Shown here: piece by piece, positions 27,183 through 35,446 of the stretch
Layout of the letters: every line of letters begins with the position of its first letter
How positions within the stretch are numbered: position 1 is the first letter of the stretch
Source of the DNA: an uncultured Pseudomonadales bacterium
GTDB taxonomy: Bacteria; Pseudomonadota; Gammaproteobacteria; Pseudomonadales; Azotimanducaceae
Length of the DNA: 64,000 nucleotides
Direction: 5' to 3'
Assembly: GCA_958296195.1 (NCBI GenBank)
Contig: OY282455.1
Coordinates: 310,001-374,000, forward strand
Made by a program: the position numbers and the translations under genes
Notes under the pieces: generated by a model
Databases searched by the model: none
Seen by the model: only the letters and a program-made list of their open reading frames with translations
Told to the model about the DNA's origin: nothing

Positions 27183-28388
27183 CTAGTGCCTCAACCCCTG
27201 CTGCCCGGCAGGTTCGGGAATGTTCCGCCTGATGTTCGCCATGAGGCTGGGAATGCCTGCCTCCCATCTGCGCCCGCGTTGCTCCTCGTCGCTCCGCACC
27301 TGCGGGGAGGGCCAGACCAAGCCGCAGTGCTTTAGCTGGGTCAACGCCTGCTGCACATTCCCATCCGTCGCCTTGTCGCCCAAGGCGCCCCGCACGGCGT
27401 ATTCCAGCTTGTGTTCGCTCACCCTGTCATCGGGCTTTCCGTATAGAGCGGCGACGGCGCTGGCGACGGCGCTCAGCCCAAGTTTCTTCAACTCTGCCCG
27501 CCGTTCATCGTAGTAGGACGTGCGCACAGTCGCCGCCTCATGCATGGCCTCCCGGAATTGATCCTCGGACAGGGCTGTCGTCCCTGCCCTGTGCGCCGAC
27601 AGCCACAACTGCTCGCCCCACACTTGGATGAAGAACGGATACTCCTGGCATTCGGCCAACGCTTCCCTTTCCTGCCCTTCCGAAAGGCGAACGTTGGCAT
27701 CCTCCAGCGGCGGGACGAGAGCCTCGCGCGCACCGGCGGGCGGCAACCTCCCCACAAGCAGCTTTTTCGATCTTGACGCGAAGGTGGCGTTCATGTCATT
27801 GACATGGTCCACTAGGTCCGGCGTACCCGCCAACACCAGCATGATGCGGTGGTTGGGCGCCAGTTCCTGCCAAGCGTTGAACAAGGCGCACCCCATGTCC
27901 ACGTCCAGCGTGTGCGCCTCGTCGATCAGCAGCGCGTAGGCGTTGCCCCCGCGGCATTGCGCCCGCAGCACGTCATGCGGAGTCAAGTCGGAGGGGGGTA
28001 TGGGGTTCGCCCGCGGATGCGCCTTGCGGATGCTTTCCGCCCCCTTGCGCAAAAGATGGCCCCATCCGTTCGGCGACAGCGCGTCCATCGCGTGAAGCCC
28101 GCTCAACCTCCTTGCTGACAGGCGCACCACCTGCAAGTCCTTCCCCATGCCCGCCTTCCGCCATGCCTCTTGGAGCGCATCCTCGAACCACAGCAGCAGG
28201 CAGGTCTTGCCGTTGCCCCTAGGACCCGTGACCAAAACGGGTGCGCTTGTCCCTCTCGGCGCATCCTTGCGCAGCAGCCCGGAGGCCGCAAGGCGCAGGC
28301 TCTCCTGTTCCCTCTCCCGTCCACCCATCAGGGGCGGCCGTTGGCCCGGCCCTGGCTGGAACGGACAAAAATCGTCTTCAAGACTCAT
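27183..28388 (-). CDS. AAA ATPase with C-terminal winged-helix-like region
   Basis: A 401-residue predicted cytoplasmic ATPase. It has Walker A TGPRGNGKTC (residues about 53-62), Walker B YALLIDEAHTLD and a sensor-1-like LVLAGTPDLVDHV, the pattern of AAA_22/Orc-like STAND-type ATPases. The C-terminal 120 residues are helical, with QQALTQLKHCGLVWPSP and WEAGIPSLMANIRRNI, probably a winged helix. A truncated paralogue of just this part lies at 28745-29116 on the other strand. ATG 28388 is chosen: the -10 TATAAT is only 30 bases upstream, which leaves a GTG at 28403 almost no leader. It is the first gene of the accessory island after hppA (convergent). No family of known biological role was recognised. 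Confidence 0.75.
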   Translation of the reverse strand: MSLEDDFCPFQPGPGQRPPLMGGREREQESLRLAASGLLRKDAPRGTSAPVLVTGPRGNGKTCLLLWFEDALQEAWRKAGMGKDLQVVRLSARRLSGLHAMDALSPNGWGHLLRKGAESIRKAHPRANPIPPSDLTPHDVLRAQCRGGNAYALLIDEAHTLDVDMGCALFNAWQELAPNHRIMLVLAGTPDLVDHVNDMNATFASRSKKLLVGRLPPAGAREALVPPLEDANVRLSEGQEREALAECQEYPFFIQVWGEQLWLSAHRAGTTALSEDQFREAMHEAATVRTSYYDERRAELKKLGLSAVASAVAALYGKPDDRVSEHKLEYAVRGALGDKATDGNVQQALTQLKHCGLVWPSPQVRSDEEQRGRRWEAGIPSLMANIRRNIPEPAGQQGLRH

Positions 28389-28417
28389 GGTCAGGCGTTG
28401 CACTGCTTGGGAGGGGC

Positions 28418-28487
28418 ATTATAAGAGAGAGATGCGCTGTTCTGGGGCCGCGTCCCGCAAGGGATCAGCGCGGTCAGAAATATTTCT
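28418..28487 (-). promoter_or_regulatory. Promoter and palindrome upstream of the AAA ATPase
   Basis: On the minus strand a consensus -10 TATAAT (complement of 28418-28423) stands about 30 bases before the ATPase ATG. No good -35 is seen at 16-18 bases. A perfect 12-base palindrome agaaatatttct lies at 28476-28487, just before the 234-bp repeat begins, and may be an operator. No SD precedes the ATG, so a very short leader is likely. Confidence 0.45.
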
Positions 28488-28494
28488 TACCCCG

Positions 28495-28728
28495 AGTCAA
28501 CTGCCGCATGGGGGGCTGGATTATGCCTCAAAAGGTGGGCAGAGCGCCTTAAGCGGGCCACCATGCCGCCTAGAGGCAATGGTTTGGGGCTGATGGGCCG
28601 TCTTCCGTGGGTGAAAGGCACGGCCCCGTCAAGGCAGCAGCGGGCTTGTCTTGGCCTTGGGGAAGTTCTTCACCCGTTCAAAGAAGGCGGTTTGAGTGAT
28701 TTCGGTGGGCACTCTGGGCGCAGGTCCA
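28495..28728. repeat. 234-bp direct repeat, copy 1 (fic 3' end plus leader)
   Basis: This stretch is repeated at 35213-35446 in the same orientation. By hand alignment I count about 22 substitutions and two single-base indels, about 90% identity. The right part (28629-28728) is the 3' end of a fic gene on the minus strand; the left part (28495-28628) is the region downstream of fic. Copy 1 ends about 106 bases upstream of the AAA ATPase start. Confidence 0.9.
28629..28728 (-). pseudogene. fic 3' end remnant
   Basis: The last codons read PTEITQTAFFERVKNFPKAK and end TSPLLP-stop, against the end of the intact Fic protein (35346), TSSLLP-stop. Upstream of 28728 the similarity ends abruptly and the frame continues into unrelated sequence, so the rest of the gene is gone. 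The fragment lies inside repeat copy 1 and points left, toward the AAA ATPase gene. Confidence 0.8.
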
Positions 28729-28744
28729 ACAAGCCTTCCCAACT

Positions 28745-29116
28745 GTGCAAGAGGCTCGTTTGCAATACTACGGCCAACGGCTGCGCGAAATTCAACAGGC
28801 GGACATGATGGACATCTGCGTCCGCTTCGCCCGCGACATGGCGCAAAGTGTGCAAGCCGGCGACCTAGCGCAACTGAAGGACTGGGACGCGATGCGCAGC
28901 ATTCAGGCCGCTCTGCAAGCAAAGGGTGTGCAAGCCGACACGCCGGGCTGCGCCGCCGTGCAAGACGCCATGCGCCGCATCAAGCACTGGGGCTTTGCCG
29001 TGCCCAGCACCGACTTGGCCCACTGGCTGCCCGGCATCCCCAGCCTGATGGCGCATGTGCAACAACGCGCCGAAGACGCGGGAGTGCTGCCACCGCACCC
29101 GTCCGCACAGGGCTAA
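28745..29116 (+). pseudogene. 3' part of a second AAA ATPase (truncated paralogue)
   Basis: This 123-codon frame lacks any nucleotide-binding motif. It aligns end to end with the last part of the ATPase at 27183-28388: YYGQRLREIQQ with YYDERRAELKK, VQDAMRRIKHWGFAVPS with VQQALTQLKHCGLVWPS, and WLPGIPSLMAHVQQ with WEAGIPSLMANIRR. It therefore looks like the C-terminal third of a diverged paralogue whose 5' two-thirds are lost, on the opposite strand from the intact gene. The break falls within 17 bases of the break in the fic remnant. A GTG at 28745 could allow translation of a stand-alone winged-helix protein, so a small functional gene is not excluded. Confidence 0.65.
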
Positions 29117-29146
29117 GCCTTGGTAAGCCAGCCCATAGCGCACGGG

Positions 29147-29269
29147 AAGTGGGAAGGCGCCATCGACAGCCTCAACAACCGCCCCCGAAAATGCCTAGGC
29201 TACCGAACCCCCAAGGAGGCGTTCCAAGAAGCTATCCTTGACGAAGAAAGTGCTGCACTTATGGGTTGA
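29147..29269 (+). pseudogene. IS30-family transposase, C-terminal fragment
   Basis: Frame KWEGAIDSLNNRPRKCLGYR followed by TPKEAFQEAILDEES matches the end of IS30-type transposases, where 'LNNRPRK.LGYRTP.E' is near universal. Only about 40 codons remain. No DDE residues, no start and no recognisable left end are present, and terminal inverted repeats were not found. It is a scar of an insertion sequence, located between the ATPase remnant and the DUF1643 gene. Confidence 0.8.
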
Positions 29270-29315
29270 ATGCAGGCAAGATGCTTGCACTGGGTTTGCA
29301 GGTGGAGATTGAGCA

Positions 29316-29876
29316 ATGAGTCGGGTGATCTGTTGCGAGGATAGGCGCTACCGCTACTGCGAGTCCGAAGATGGACGCTATCGCTACTGGTTGGAAGCCA
29401 AGCTGGAGGATCGGAATGGCGTCTGCTTGTTCCTGATGCTGAATCCTGCCACCGAAAATGCGGATCAGGAACGCAAACGATCTCATCGTACTACAAGGAA
29501 TAAATGCGAAGAATATTCTCAGCGTTGGGGGTACGGCACCTTGTGGACATGTAACTTGTTTGCCCTGAGATCCAAGGACCCTAAAAAACTAAAGGAGGTG
29601 GCGAAGCCAGAGGAGGCAATAGGTGCCGAAAATAACCTCCATATTGTTCAGAAGGCGCATAGGTCAGACATGATCGTTTGCGCGTGGGGGAACAAGGGAA
29701 AATACTACGGCCGGGGAAGGGAGGTTACAGAAATTCTAAAAAATGAAGGGCTATTATGCAAAATGCATTACCTTGCTATGACAGGGAAATGTCAACCTAT
29801 GCATCCCCTCTTCATTAAGAGAGACGCACTGCCAAAGCCATTCGTCGATGCCCCCGCGTACTTTCAGTGCAATTGA
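29316..29876 (+). CDS. DUF1643 family protein
   Basis: A 186-residue soluble protein with the DUF1643 layout: RYRYWLEAKLEDRNGVCLFL then the signature LMLNPATENADQ, a WGYGTLWTCNLFALRSKDP block, MIVCAWGNKGKYYG, and the closing TGKCQPMHPLFIK (HPL motif). The biochemical role of DUF1643 is unknown; such genes are frequent on phages and in defence or mobile regions. Base composition from about 29.45 to 29.88 kb is clearly more AT-rich than the surroundings, with codons such as AAA, ATA and AAT that neighbours avoid, which suggests recent transfer. Its stop is 69 bases from the stop of the large helicase gene, with which it converges. Confidence 0.85.
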   Translation: MSRVICCEDRRYRYCESEDGRYRYWLEAKLEDRNGVCLFLMLNPATENADQERKRSHRTTRNKCEEYSQRWGYGTLWTCNLFALRSKDPKKLKEVAKPEEAIGAENNLHIVQKAHRSDMIVCAWGNKGKYYGRGREVTEILKNEGLLCKMHYLAMTGKCQPMHPLFIKRDALPKPFVDAPAYFQCN

Positions 29877-29945
29877 GCAAATAACGTCTGAACTTTTTCG
29901 GTGACGATGATTTGGGCGAAAAAAGGGCGGAAAAGCGGATTGCGC

Positions 29946-32900
29946 CTATCGTGAGATAGTTTCAGTACGCTGTTGGCGGTCTCGTTCCAGACATTCCCGC
30001 AATCGACCATCAACGGTTTCGACGGCACGGCGCTTGTTCGTCCACCAATCTGTGGACCAGATGCGGAACAGAGTCCAGCCAAGCCCTTCGAGCACCTGTT
30101 GACGAACTTTGTCGCGCTCCCTCGCCACTGCGGAACTGTGGTAGGCGGCGCCATCGCACTCGATGCCGGCCAAGTACCGCCCGGGCTGATCTGGATGCAC
30201 CACGCCGAAATCGATACGATAGGCCGAAACGCCGATCTGTGGCTCCACGCGCCAGCCCTTAAGCCGCAGTGCTTCCGTCACCGCCACCTCGAAGGGTGAA
30301 TCCGCATCGCCGACGGAACGCGGCGCGACGACGCCAAGGGCGGGGGCGCCGCGTTCCGCATAGTCGAGAAAGTCCTTGAGATCCGCGACCGCCCGCGCCT
30401 GAGTGCGCGACAAGTCGATCTGGTCCGGGCGCAGCGTGGAAAAGACGATCATTTCGGACTTGGAGCGCGTGACCGCGACGTTCAGGCGCCGCTCGCCGCC
30501 TTCGCGGTTCAGCGGCCCGAAGTTCATGGTAACGCGCCCGCTTTGGTCCGGCCCATAGGTCACGCTGAACAGGATGACGTCCCGTTCGTCCCCCTGCACG
30601 GTTTCCAGATTCTTCACGAACACCGGCTCCGGCGTCTCCTCCGGCGAGAAGGCCCATTCGATCTCCGGCCGGCGCATGCGCTCCTGATCCAGCAGGTCTT
30701 CAATAAGAGTCTGCTGCTCAGAGTTGAAGGTGACGACGCCGATGGATTGCTTGCGAACGCCCGCATCCGGGTAGGTGAGGCGCCGCACGATCTCCGCAAC
30801 CACGGCCTTGGCCTCGGCTTCGTTGTGGCGGGCACCGCCACGCGCATAGAAGCCGTCGCCCGGGCGGACGAGGTCCAGGCCCTTGTCCTCCACGTCCGGC
30901 GCCGGGAAGGTGATGAGGCTGTTGTCATAGTAGCGGGCGTTGGAGAAGGCGACCAGGCTCTCCCGGCGCGAGCGGTAGTGCAGGTTGAGGCACTGTTCCG
31001 GCACGCTGGCACCGAGCATCTCGTCAAGGATGCTCTCCAAGTCTCCCTCGATCTCCAAGTCGCCGTCCGGGTCGTCGTCGGCGCGGGCGAAGAAGTTGGT
31101 GGGCGGCATCTGCTTCGGGTCGCCGGCGACGATCACTTGCTTGCCTCGCGCGATGGCACCGATGGCGTCCCACACGGTGATCTGCGACGCCTCGTCGAAT
31201 ATGACGACATCGAACAGCGATTGGTCCGTCGGCAGGTACTGCGCCACCGAGAGCGGCGACATCATGAAGCACGGCGTCAGCTTGGTCAGCACGTCCGGAG
31301 CTTCCTTGAGCAGCACACGAACGGGCTTATGGCGCCGTTGTTTCTGAAGTTCGCGCCGCACGATGCCCCAGCCAGAGCTACGCGTCACCTCATCCTGGTC
31401 CGGCAGATCGGCCTGCAACCGCGCCGCGATGCATTCCGAGGTGGCTTGCTGATGGCGGTCGTCGGCCTCGCAGAACTTGCCAATGCGAGTTTCATGCTCC
31501 GGGGTGGAGAACATGCGCAACACGACGTCTTCCATCATCACGGCTTCGGACCACCAAGCGCAGTACGCTGCCTCGAACGTTGCGGCGATTTCGTCGGCCG
31601 GCACCCGTCCCGCCTCCACCGCCGCCACTAGGGGCAGCAGGTCGAGCTCGACGGCCTTGGCCCTGCGCTGACGCCATGCGCACCAGTCGCGCAAGCCGGC
31701 CTGCCCTTCCGCTACCCCACGAGCCCGGTCGCGTAACCGACGCAAGGTGACGCTGGAGTCCGGCGTCGTCCGTCCCGCGCTGGCCTCGAAAGCCTTCCAT
31801 GCCTGCGTCAGAGTTGAAACGACATCTTGGCAGGCCAGCAACTGACATCCAAAGATGCTATCTGGAGCAAGGCCGTCGTTGCCTTCGGCCAGCATGCTTT
31901 TCACCTTCAGCCGGATGTCCGCCAGCGCTTGTGGCGTTTCGGCAAGCGCCGCCGTCGCCTCGCGCACCCGTTCGCTAAGACGCCGCACGGATTGCAACGC
32001 CTGCCCATCTGTATCGTGCTGCCGCCAAAATCGAAATGCGCCAAGTGGTTGATCCAGCCGATCCAGCGCTTCGCCATGGCGGCGTAACTGGGCCAAGGCT
32101 TCGGCATCCTGCACCGGGTTCGGGTCGCCTGCGGCACCGCCCTCCCGCAACCGGCGCCGCACGGTACGACGCTTGAACCAGCGCAACGGCCAAGGAGCGC
32201 GATTCGCGGTGGCCCAGCGGCTGAGAATTTCGTTACCATCAAGCATGCGCCAAGCAAAAGGCGCGTAGCTGCAACTCAGAGAGGCTCTCGCCTCCTTGTA
32301 ACCTCGCAATTCTGAAGCGGCATCCGCCAGCGCTTGAACCCTGTCCTGGCCGTCTGGCCCCAAGGCAAGAGCAGTCTGCTGTTGGTGGGAATCCGCGAGC
32401 GTCTGCGCGAGTTTGCCCAAGGCGATCAGCCCGTTCAGGGCGTTCAGCGCGGGAATGCCCAGCGCGGTCGCCACCTCGCCGCACCGGCGTTCCACCTCGT
32501 CCACAAGGATCAAAAGCTCGGCGGCTTGGCCCGCCAGCGCTCTCTGCCAGCTAGGCGTCCAGTCTCCGCGCTCGACAAAGGCTAGCGGGTTGTCCGCCAC
32601 ATCGCTCACGGCCTGCGCGTGAATCTCCAGATTCTCCACCGCCTCGTTCATGGCGTTGAGCTCATCCTCGTCATGGCTGTCCGCTGAAGGCCATGACAGC
32701 CGGACCCGCTCGGCAAGCACCTCGTCACGCACCTTCACGCCAATGGCGCGATGCGGCGTGTAGCCATTGGGCCACTCCCGGTGCATGTGCCGCACGAAGC
32801 GATTCAGGTCGTCGCGCAACTCGCCCAGCGCATTCGCCTGCCGTCGCCAAGCTCTTTCTGATTTGGCGTCGTCGCGCTCCCACGCCTTGCGCAGCTGCTT

Positions 32901-35189
32901 GAGCACATCCGCCTTGCGCACCTTGTTGGAATGCAGTTCCAGGCAGAAGCGGTCCAGCCCGATGGACTGCAAGCGGCGATACACCACTTCCAGCGCCGCA
33001 GTCTTCTCGGAGACGAACAGCACGGTCTTGCCCGCACCGAGCATGTGGGCGATGAGATTGGCAATGGTCTGGCTCTTGCCCGTGCCCGGCGGGCCGATGA
33101 TCACGAAGTCCTTGCCGCGGTCCGCCGTCGCCACCACGGCCATCTGCGACGCATCCGCGGGGAGCGGCATCAGCAGATCGACCGGCGCGAAGTCTTCATC
33201 GAGACGCTTGACATCGGCGAAGCCACCTTGGCCGGGCGGCGCATAGACCTCTCTGGGCGTGTCGAGCAGGTGGCGCACGACGCTGTTGTCGCGCAGCGCG
33301 TCGGTGCGATCCACCAAATCTTTCCACATCAGATATTTGGCGAAGGAGAAGTGGCCGAGCGCGACCTCTTCCACGACCTCAAAGCCGGGGATGTCGCGCA
33401 CCTCCCTGCGGATGAAGTTCCAGACACCGGCAACGTCAATGCCGCTCGCATCCTCCGGCAGGCCATCGTCGAACTGGCGGATGTCGAGCTGAAAGTCCTT
33501 GCGCAGCATTTCCAGCAGTGTGGTGTTGAAGCGGGGCTCGTCGTCGTGCGCGGTCATCCGAACGCCACTACGCACCGAACGTCGCTCCAGGGCCACCGGC
33601 AGCAGGATGAGCGGCGCACGAAAACGCCGTTCGTCTTTTTCGTTGCGTTTCCAAAGCAGAAAACCCAGCGCCAAATAAAGGGTGTTGGCACCGCCCTCCT
33701 GCAGTGCCGTTTGCGACTTGCGGAAGATCTCCACCGTGCGCTTGCGCAGCTCGTCTTCCGGTAGGTCCACCAGTACGCACGATTCGTTGAGCTGGACGCG
33801 GGCGTATTCCACCGTGTGGCGCTGATCAATGGGCTGCCGGCCCGATAAATCGTCCTGTTGGGCTCCTGGCGCGGGGGGCAACGACCGGATCTGGATCTTT
33901 GCGCCGCTGGCGAGCTTGTCTTCGAGCAGCCCGGGGTCGGGACAGATGATGCTCAAGCTGGTGCGTGTGCTGCGGTGGTTCAACAGTGGATTGCGAGCGG
34001 AGAGGTCCAACAGCTTGCGCTGCCAGCGCTCCAGGCGGCCTTGGGGCGTCTCCGGCTTCGCATCTTCCGGTTCCGAGCCGTCGAAATCCGGCAATCTGGG
34101 CGCGGCCTCCAAGGACTGCGGCCGTACCTGGGGTGCTAGTGCCTCATCGACAACTCCCGCCCCGCCGGAGATGCCCAAGGGCCTGATGCGTTGCGTCCGC
34201 GCCTGACGAATGTCGATGGCGGCAACGAAGGTGTCGTCCCGGTCGTGGTGAATCTGCCGCTTGGCGAGGTCGATGGCGGCGGAGAACGGCGGTGCCGGGC
34301 TGGAAGTGGCGCAGGTGGTTTCCAGCAGCAGCAGCTCCTGAAGGTCGATGCGCTTGCGCAGGGTCTCCGCATCGTCGATGACGACGGTGGCGAGTTCTTC
34401 CGGCTGCAGCCAGACACCCACCATGGCGTGCTCTTTCGGCATGGCGATGATCGGGTTGAACCCCGCCTGCTCGAAGACGGAGGCGAATAGCAGGGCTGTA
34501 TCCAGACAAGTAGCCACCTTGCCCTCTAAAATTCTGCTCGGCAGCCGCACCTTCTGGCCCTGCTCCTCAAAGCTCGCCGGCGGCAGCGCGTAGCTTAAGC
34601 CTAGGTTGGCGATGGCCGTGTAGATGGCAGACGCCATTTCCCACACTCGTTGACGGCTGCCTGAGTGGTAGCCGTCGATGTGATCCAGCTTGCTGGCCTG
34701 CCGCAACACTTCACTGGCGCGGTGCAGAATGCTATCCACGGCCGGATCGTTTGGCGTTGAGAAAGCAGCGAGCAGTTCCGGCATGAAAGCGGCACCACCC
34801 CATTCGTTGGGCGCGAGCAGTTCAATGGGTATGGCGGACTCCGCAAGCAAGGTGTTGTCACGCTCCAAGCGCAGCCGTACCTCGCCCTGCACCGACTCGG
34901 TAAGGCTGCGCAAAATGCCGCCTTCAAGCAGGAGTTCGCGGTCCACAATGCGGGCGACGCCGCCCGCTTCCACGCGATCTATCGGCCAAGTTTTCGCCTG
35001 TGCGAAAGACGGGCTGGCTTCGAGGGTGAGCGTCAGATCTTCAATTCGGTGAGTGCTCGGGTTCTCCACCCGCAGATCTCGCAACACCGGAAACGCACTC
35101 TCGTGGGCAGCCAAATTGAGCTTTGCCGCCATCTCACAGTGGATGGTGCAACGAGCCAAGGGCGTTTCTGGCGTGTCCTGTTCAGGCAT
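29946..35189 (-). CDS. DUF4011 - SF1 helicase - Vsr-like nuclease protein (putative defence gene)
   Basis: A 1747-residue protein. Residues about 220-275 look transglutaminase-like, with KVATCLDTALLFASVF (Cys), PKEHAMVGVWL (His) and VVIDDAE (Asp). DUF4011 starts at about 386 with RWQRKLLDLSARNPLLNHRS. The helicase follows: Walker A GPPGTGKSQTIAN (about 696), Walker B VIFDEASQ (about 1330), GDPKQMPPT, and late motifs VQGDERDVILFSVTYG and LNVAVTRSK. Residues about 1630-1740 form a Vsr/MTES_1575-type PD-(D/E)xK domain: YRIDFGVVHPD, AGIECDGAAYHSS, RDKVRQQVLEGLGW, FRIWSTDWW. This architecture is known from bacterial defence islands (the DUF4011-helicase-Vsr class). All core motifs appear intact. 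It starts 23 bases after repeat copy 2, downstream of fic and in the same direction. Confidence 0.85.
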   Translation of the reverse strand: MPEQDTPETPLARCTIHCEMAAKLNLAAHESAFPVLRDLRVENPSTHRIEDLTLTLEASPSFAQAKTWPIDRVEAGGVARIVDRELLLEGGILRSLTESVQGEVRLRLERDNTLLAESAIPIELLAPNEWGGAAFMPELLAAFSTPNDPAVDSILHRASEVLRQASKLDHIDGYHSGSRQRVWEMASAIYTAIANLGLSYALPPASFEEQGQKVRLPSRILEGKVATCLDTALLFASVFEQAGFNPIIAMPKEHAMVGVWLQPEELATVVIDDAETLRKRIDLQELLLLETTCATSSPAPPFSAAIDLAKRQIHHDRDDTFVAAIDIRQARTQRIRPLGISGGAGVVDEALAPQVRPQSLEAAPRLPDFDGSEPEDAKPETPQGRLERWQRKLLDLSARNPLLNHRSTRTSLSIICPDPGLLEDKLASGAKIQIRSLPPAPGAQQDDLSGRQPIDQRHTVEYARVQLNESCVLVDLPEDELRKRTVEIFRKSQTALQEGGANTLYLALGFLLWKRNEKDERRFRAPLILLPVALERRSVRSGVRMTAHDDEPRFNTTLLEMLRKDFQLDIRQFDDGLPEDASGIDVAGVWNFIRREVRDIPGFEVVEEVALGHFSFAKYLMWKDLVDRTDALRDNSVVRHLLDTPREVYAPPGQGGFADVKRLDEDFAPVDLLMPLPADASQMAVVATADRGKDFVIIGPPGTGKSQTIANLIAHMLGAGKTVLFVSEKTAALEVVYRRLQSIGLDRFCLELHSNKVRKADVLKQLRKAWERDDAKSERAWRRQANALGELRDDLNRFVRHMHREWPNGYTPHRAIGVKVRDEVLAERVRLSWPSADSHDEDELNAMNEAVENLEIHAQAVSDVADNPLAFVERGDWTPSWQRALAGQAAELLILVDEVERRCGEVATALGIPALNALNGLIALGKLAQTLADSHQQQTALALGPDGQDRVQALADAASELRGYKEARASLSCSYAPFAWRMLDGNEILSRWATANRAPWPLRWFKRRTVRRRLREGGAAGDPNPVQDAEALAQLRRHGEALDRLDQPLGAFRFWRQHDTDGQALQSVRRLSERVREATAALAETPQALADIRLKVKSMLAEGNDGLAPDSIFGCQLLACQDVVSTLTQAWKAFEASAGRTTPDSSVTLRRLRDRARGVAEGQAGLRDWCAWRQRRAKAVELDLLPLVAAVEAGRVPADEIAATFEAAYCAWWSEAVMMEDVVLRMFSTPEHETRIGKFCEADDRHQQATSECIAARLQADLPDQDEVTRSSGWGIVRRELQKQRRHKPVRVLLKEAPDVLTKLTPCFMMSPLSVAQYLPTDQSLFDVVIFDEASQITVWDAIGAIARGKQVIVAGDPKQMPPTNFFARADDDPDGDLEIEGDLESILDEMLGASVPEQCLNLHYRSRRESLVAFSNARYYDNSLITFPAPDVEDKGLDLVRPGDGFYARGGARHNEAEAKAVVAEIVRRLTYPDAGVRKQSIGVVTFNSEQQTLIEDLLDQERMRRPEIEWAFSPEETPEPVFVKNLETVQGDERDVILFSVTYGPDQSGRVTMNFGPLNREGGERRLNVAVTRSKSEMIVFSTLRPDQIDLSRTQARAVADLKDFLDYAERGAPALGVVAPRSVGDADSPFEVAVTEALRLKGWRVEPQIGVSAYRIDFGVVHPDQPGRYLAGIECDGAAYHSSAVARERDKVRQQVLEGLGWTLFRIWSTDWWTNKRRAVETVDGRLRECLERDRQQRTETISR

Positions 35190-35212
35190 TTGGTTAGAGC
35201 CTTCAGTGCGAT

Positions 35213-35446
35213 AGTCAACTGCCGCATGGGGGCTGAATTATGCCTCAAAAGGTGGGCAGAGCGCCTTGAGCGGGCCACCATGCCGCCTAGAGACGACGTT
35301 TTGGAACTGATGGGCCATCTTCCGTGGGAGAAGGGCACAGACCGGTCACGGCAATAGCGAGCTTGTCTTGGCCTTGGGGAAATTCTTAACCCGTTCAAAG
35401 AAGGCGGTTTGAGTGATCTCGGTGGGCCACTCTAGGCGCAGGTCCA
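35213..35446. repeat. 234-bp direct repeat, copy 2 (fic 3' end plus leader)
   Basis: Partner of 28495-28728. Bases 35346-35446 encode the last 33 codons of the intact fic gene, and 35213-35345 are the fic-helicase intergenic region. The repeat stops 23 bases before the helicase ATG, so the helicase leader, and perhaps its promoter (a TTGACT lies at the edge), is largely repeat sequence. Confidence 0.9.

Noticed and set aside
35033-35398. Frames running through the 234-bp repeat on either strand
   Set aside because: The two repeat copies do not keep a common frame outside the fic end; copy 1 is changed in several codons and carries an extra base, so a conserved protein is not supported.
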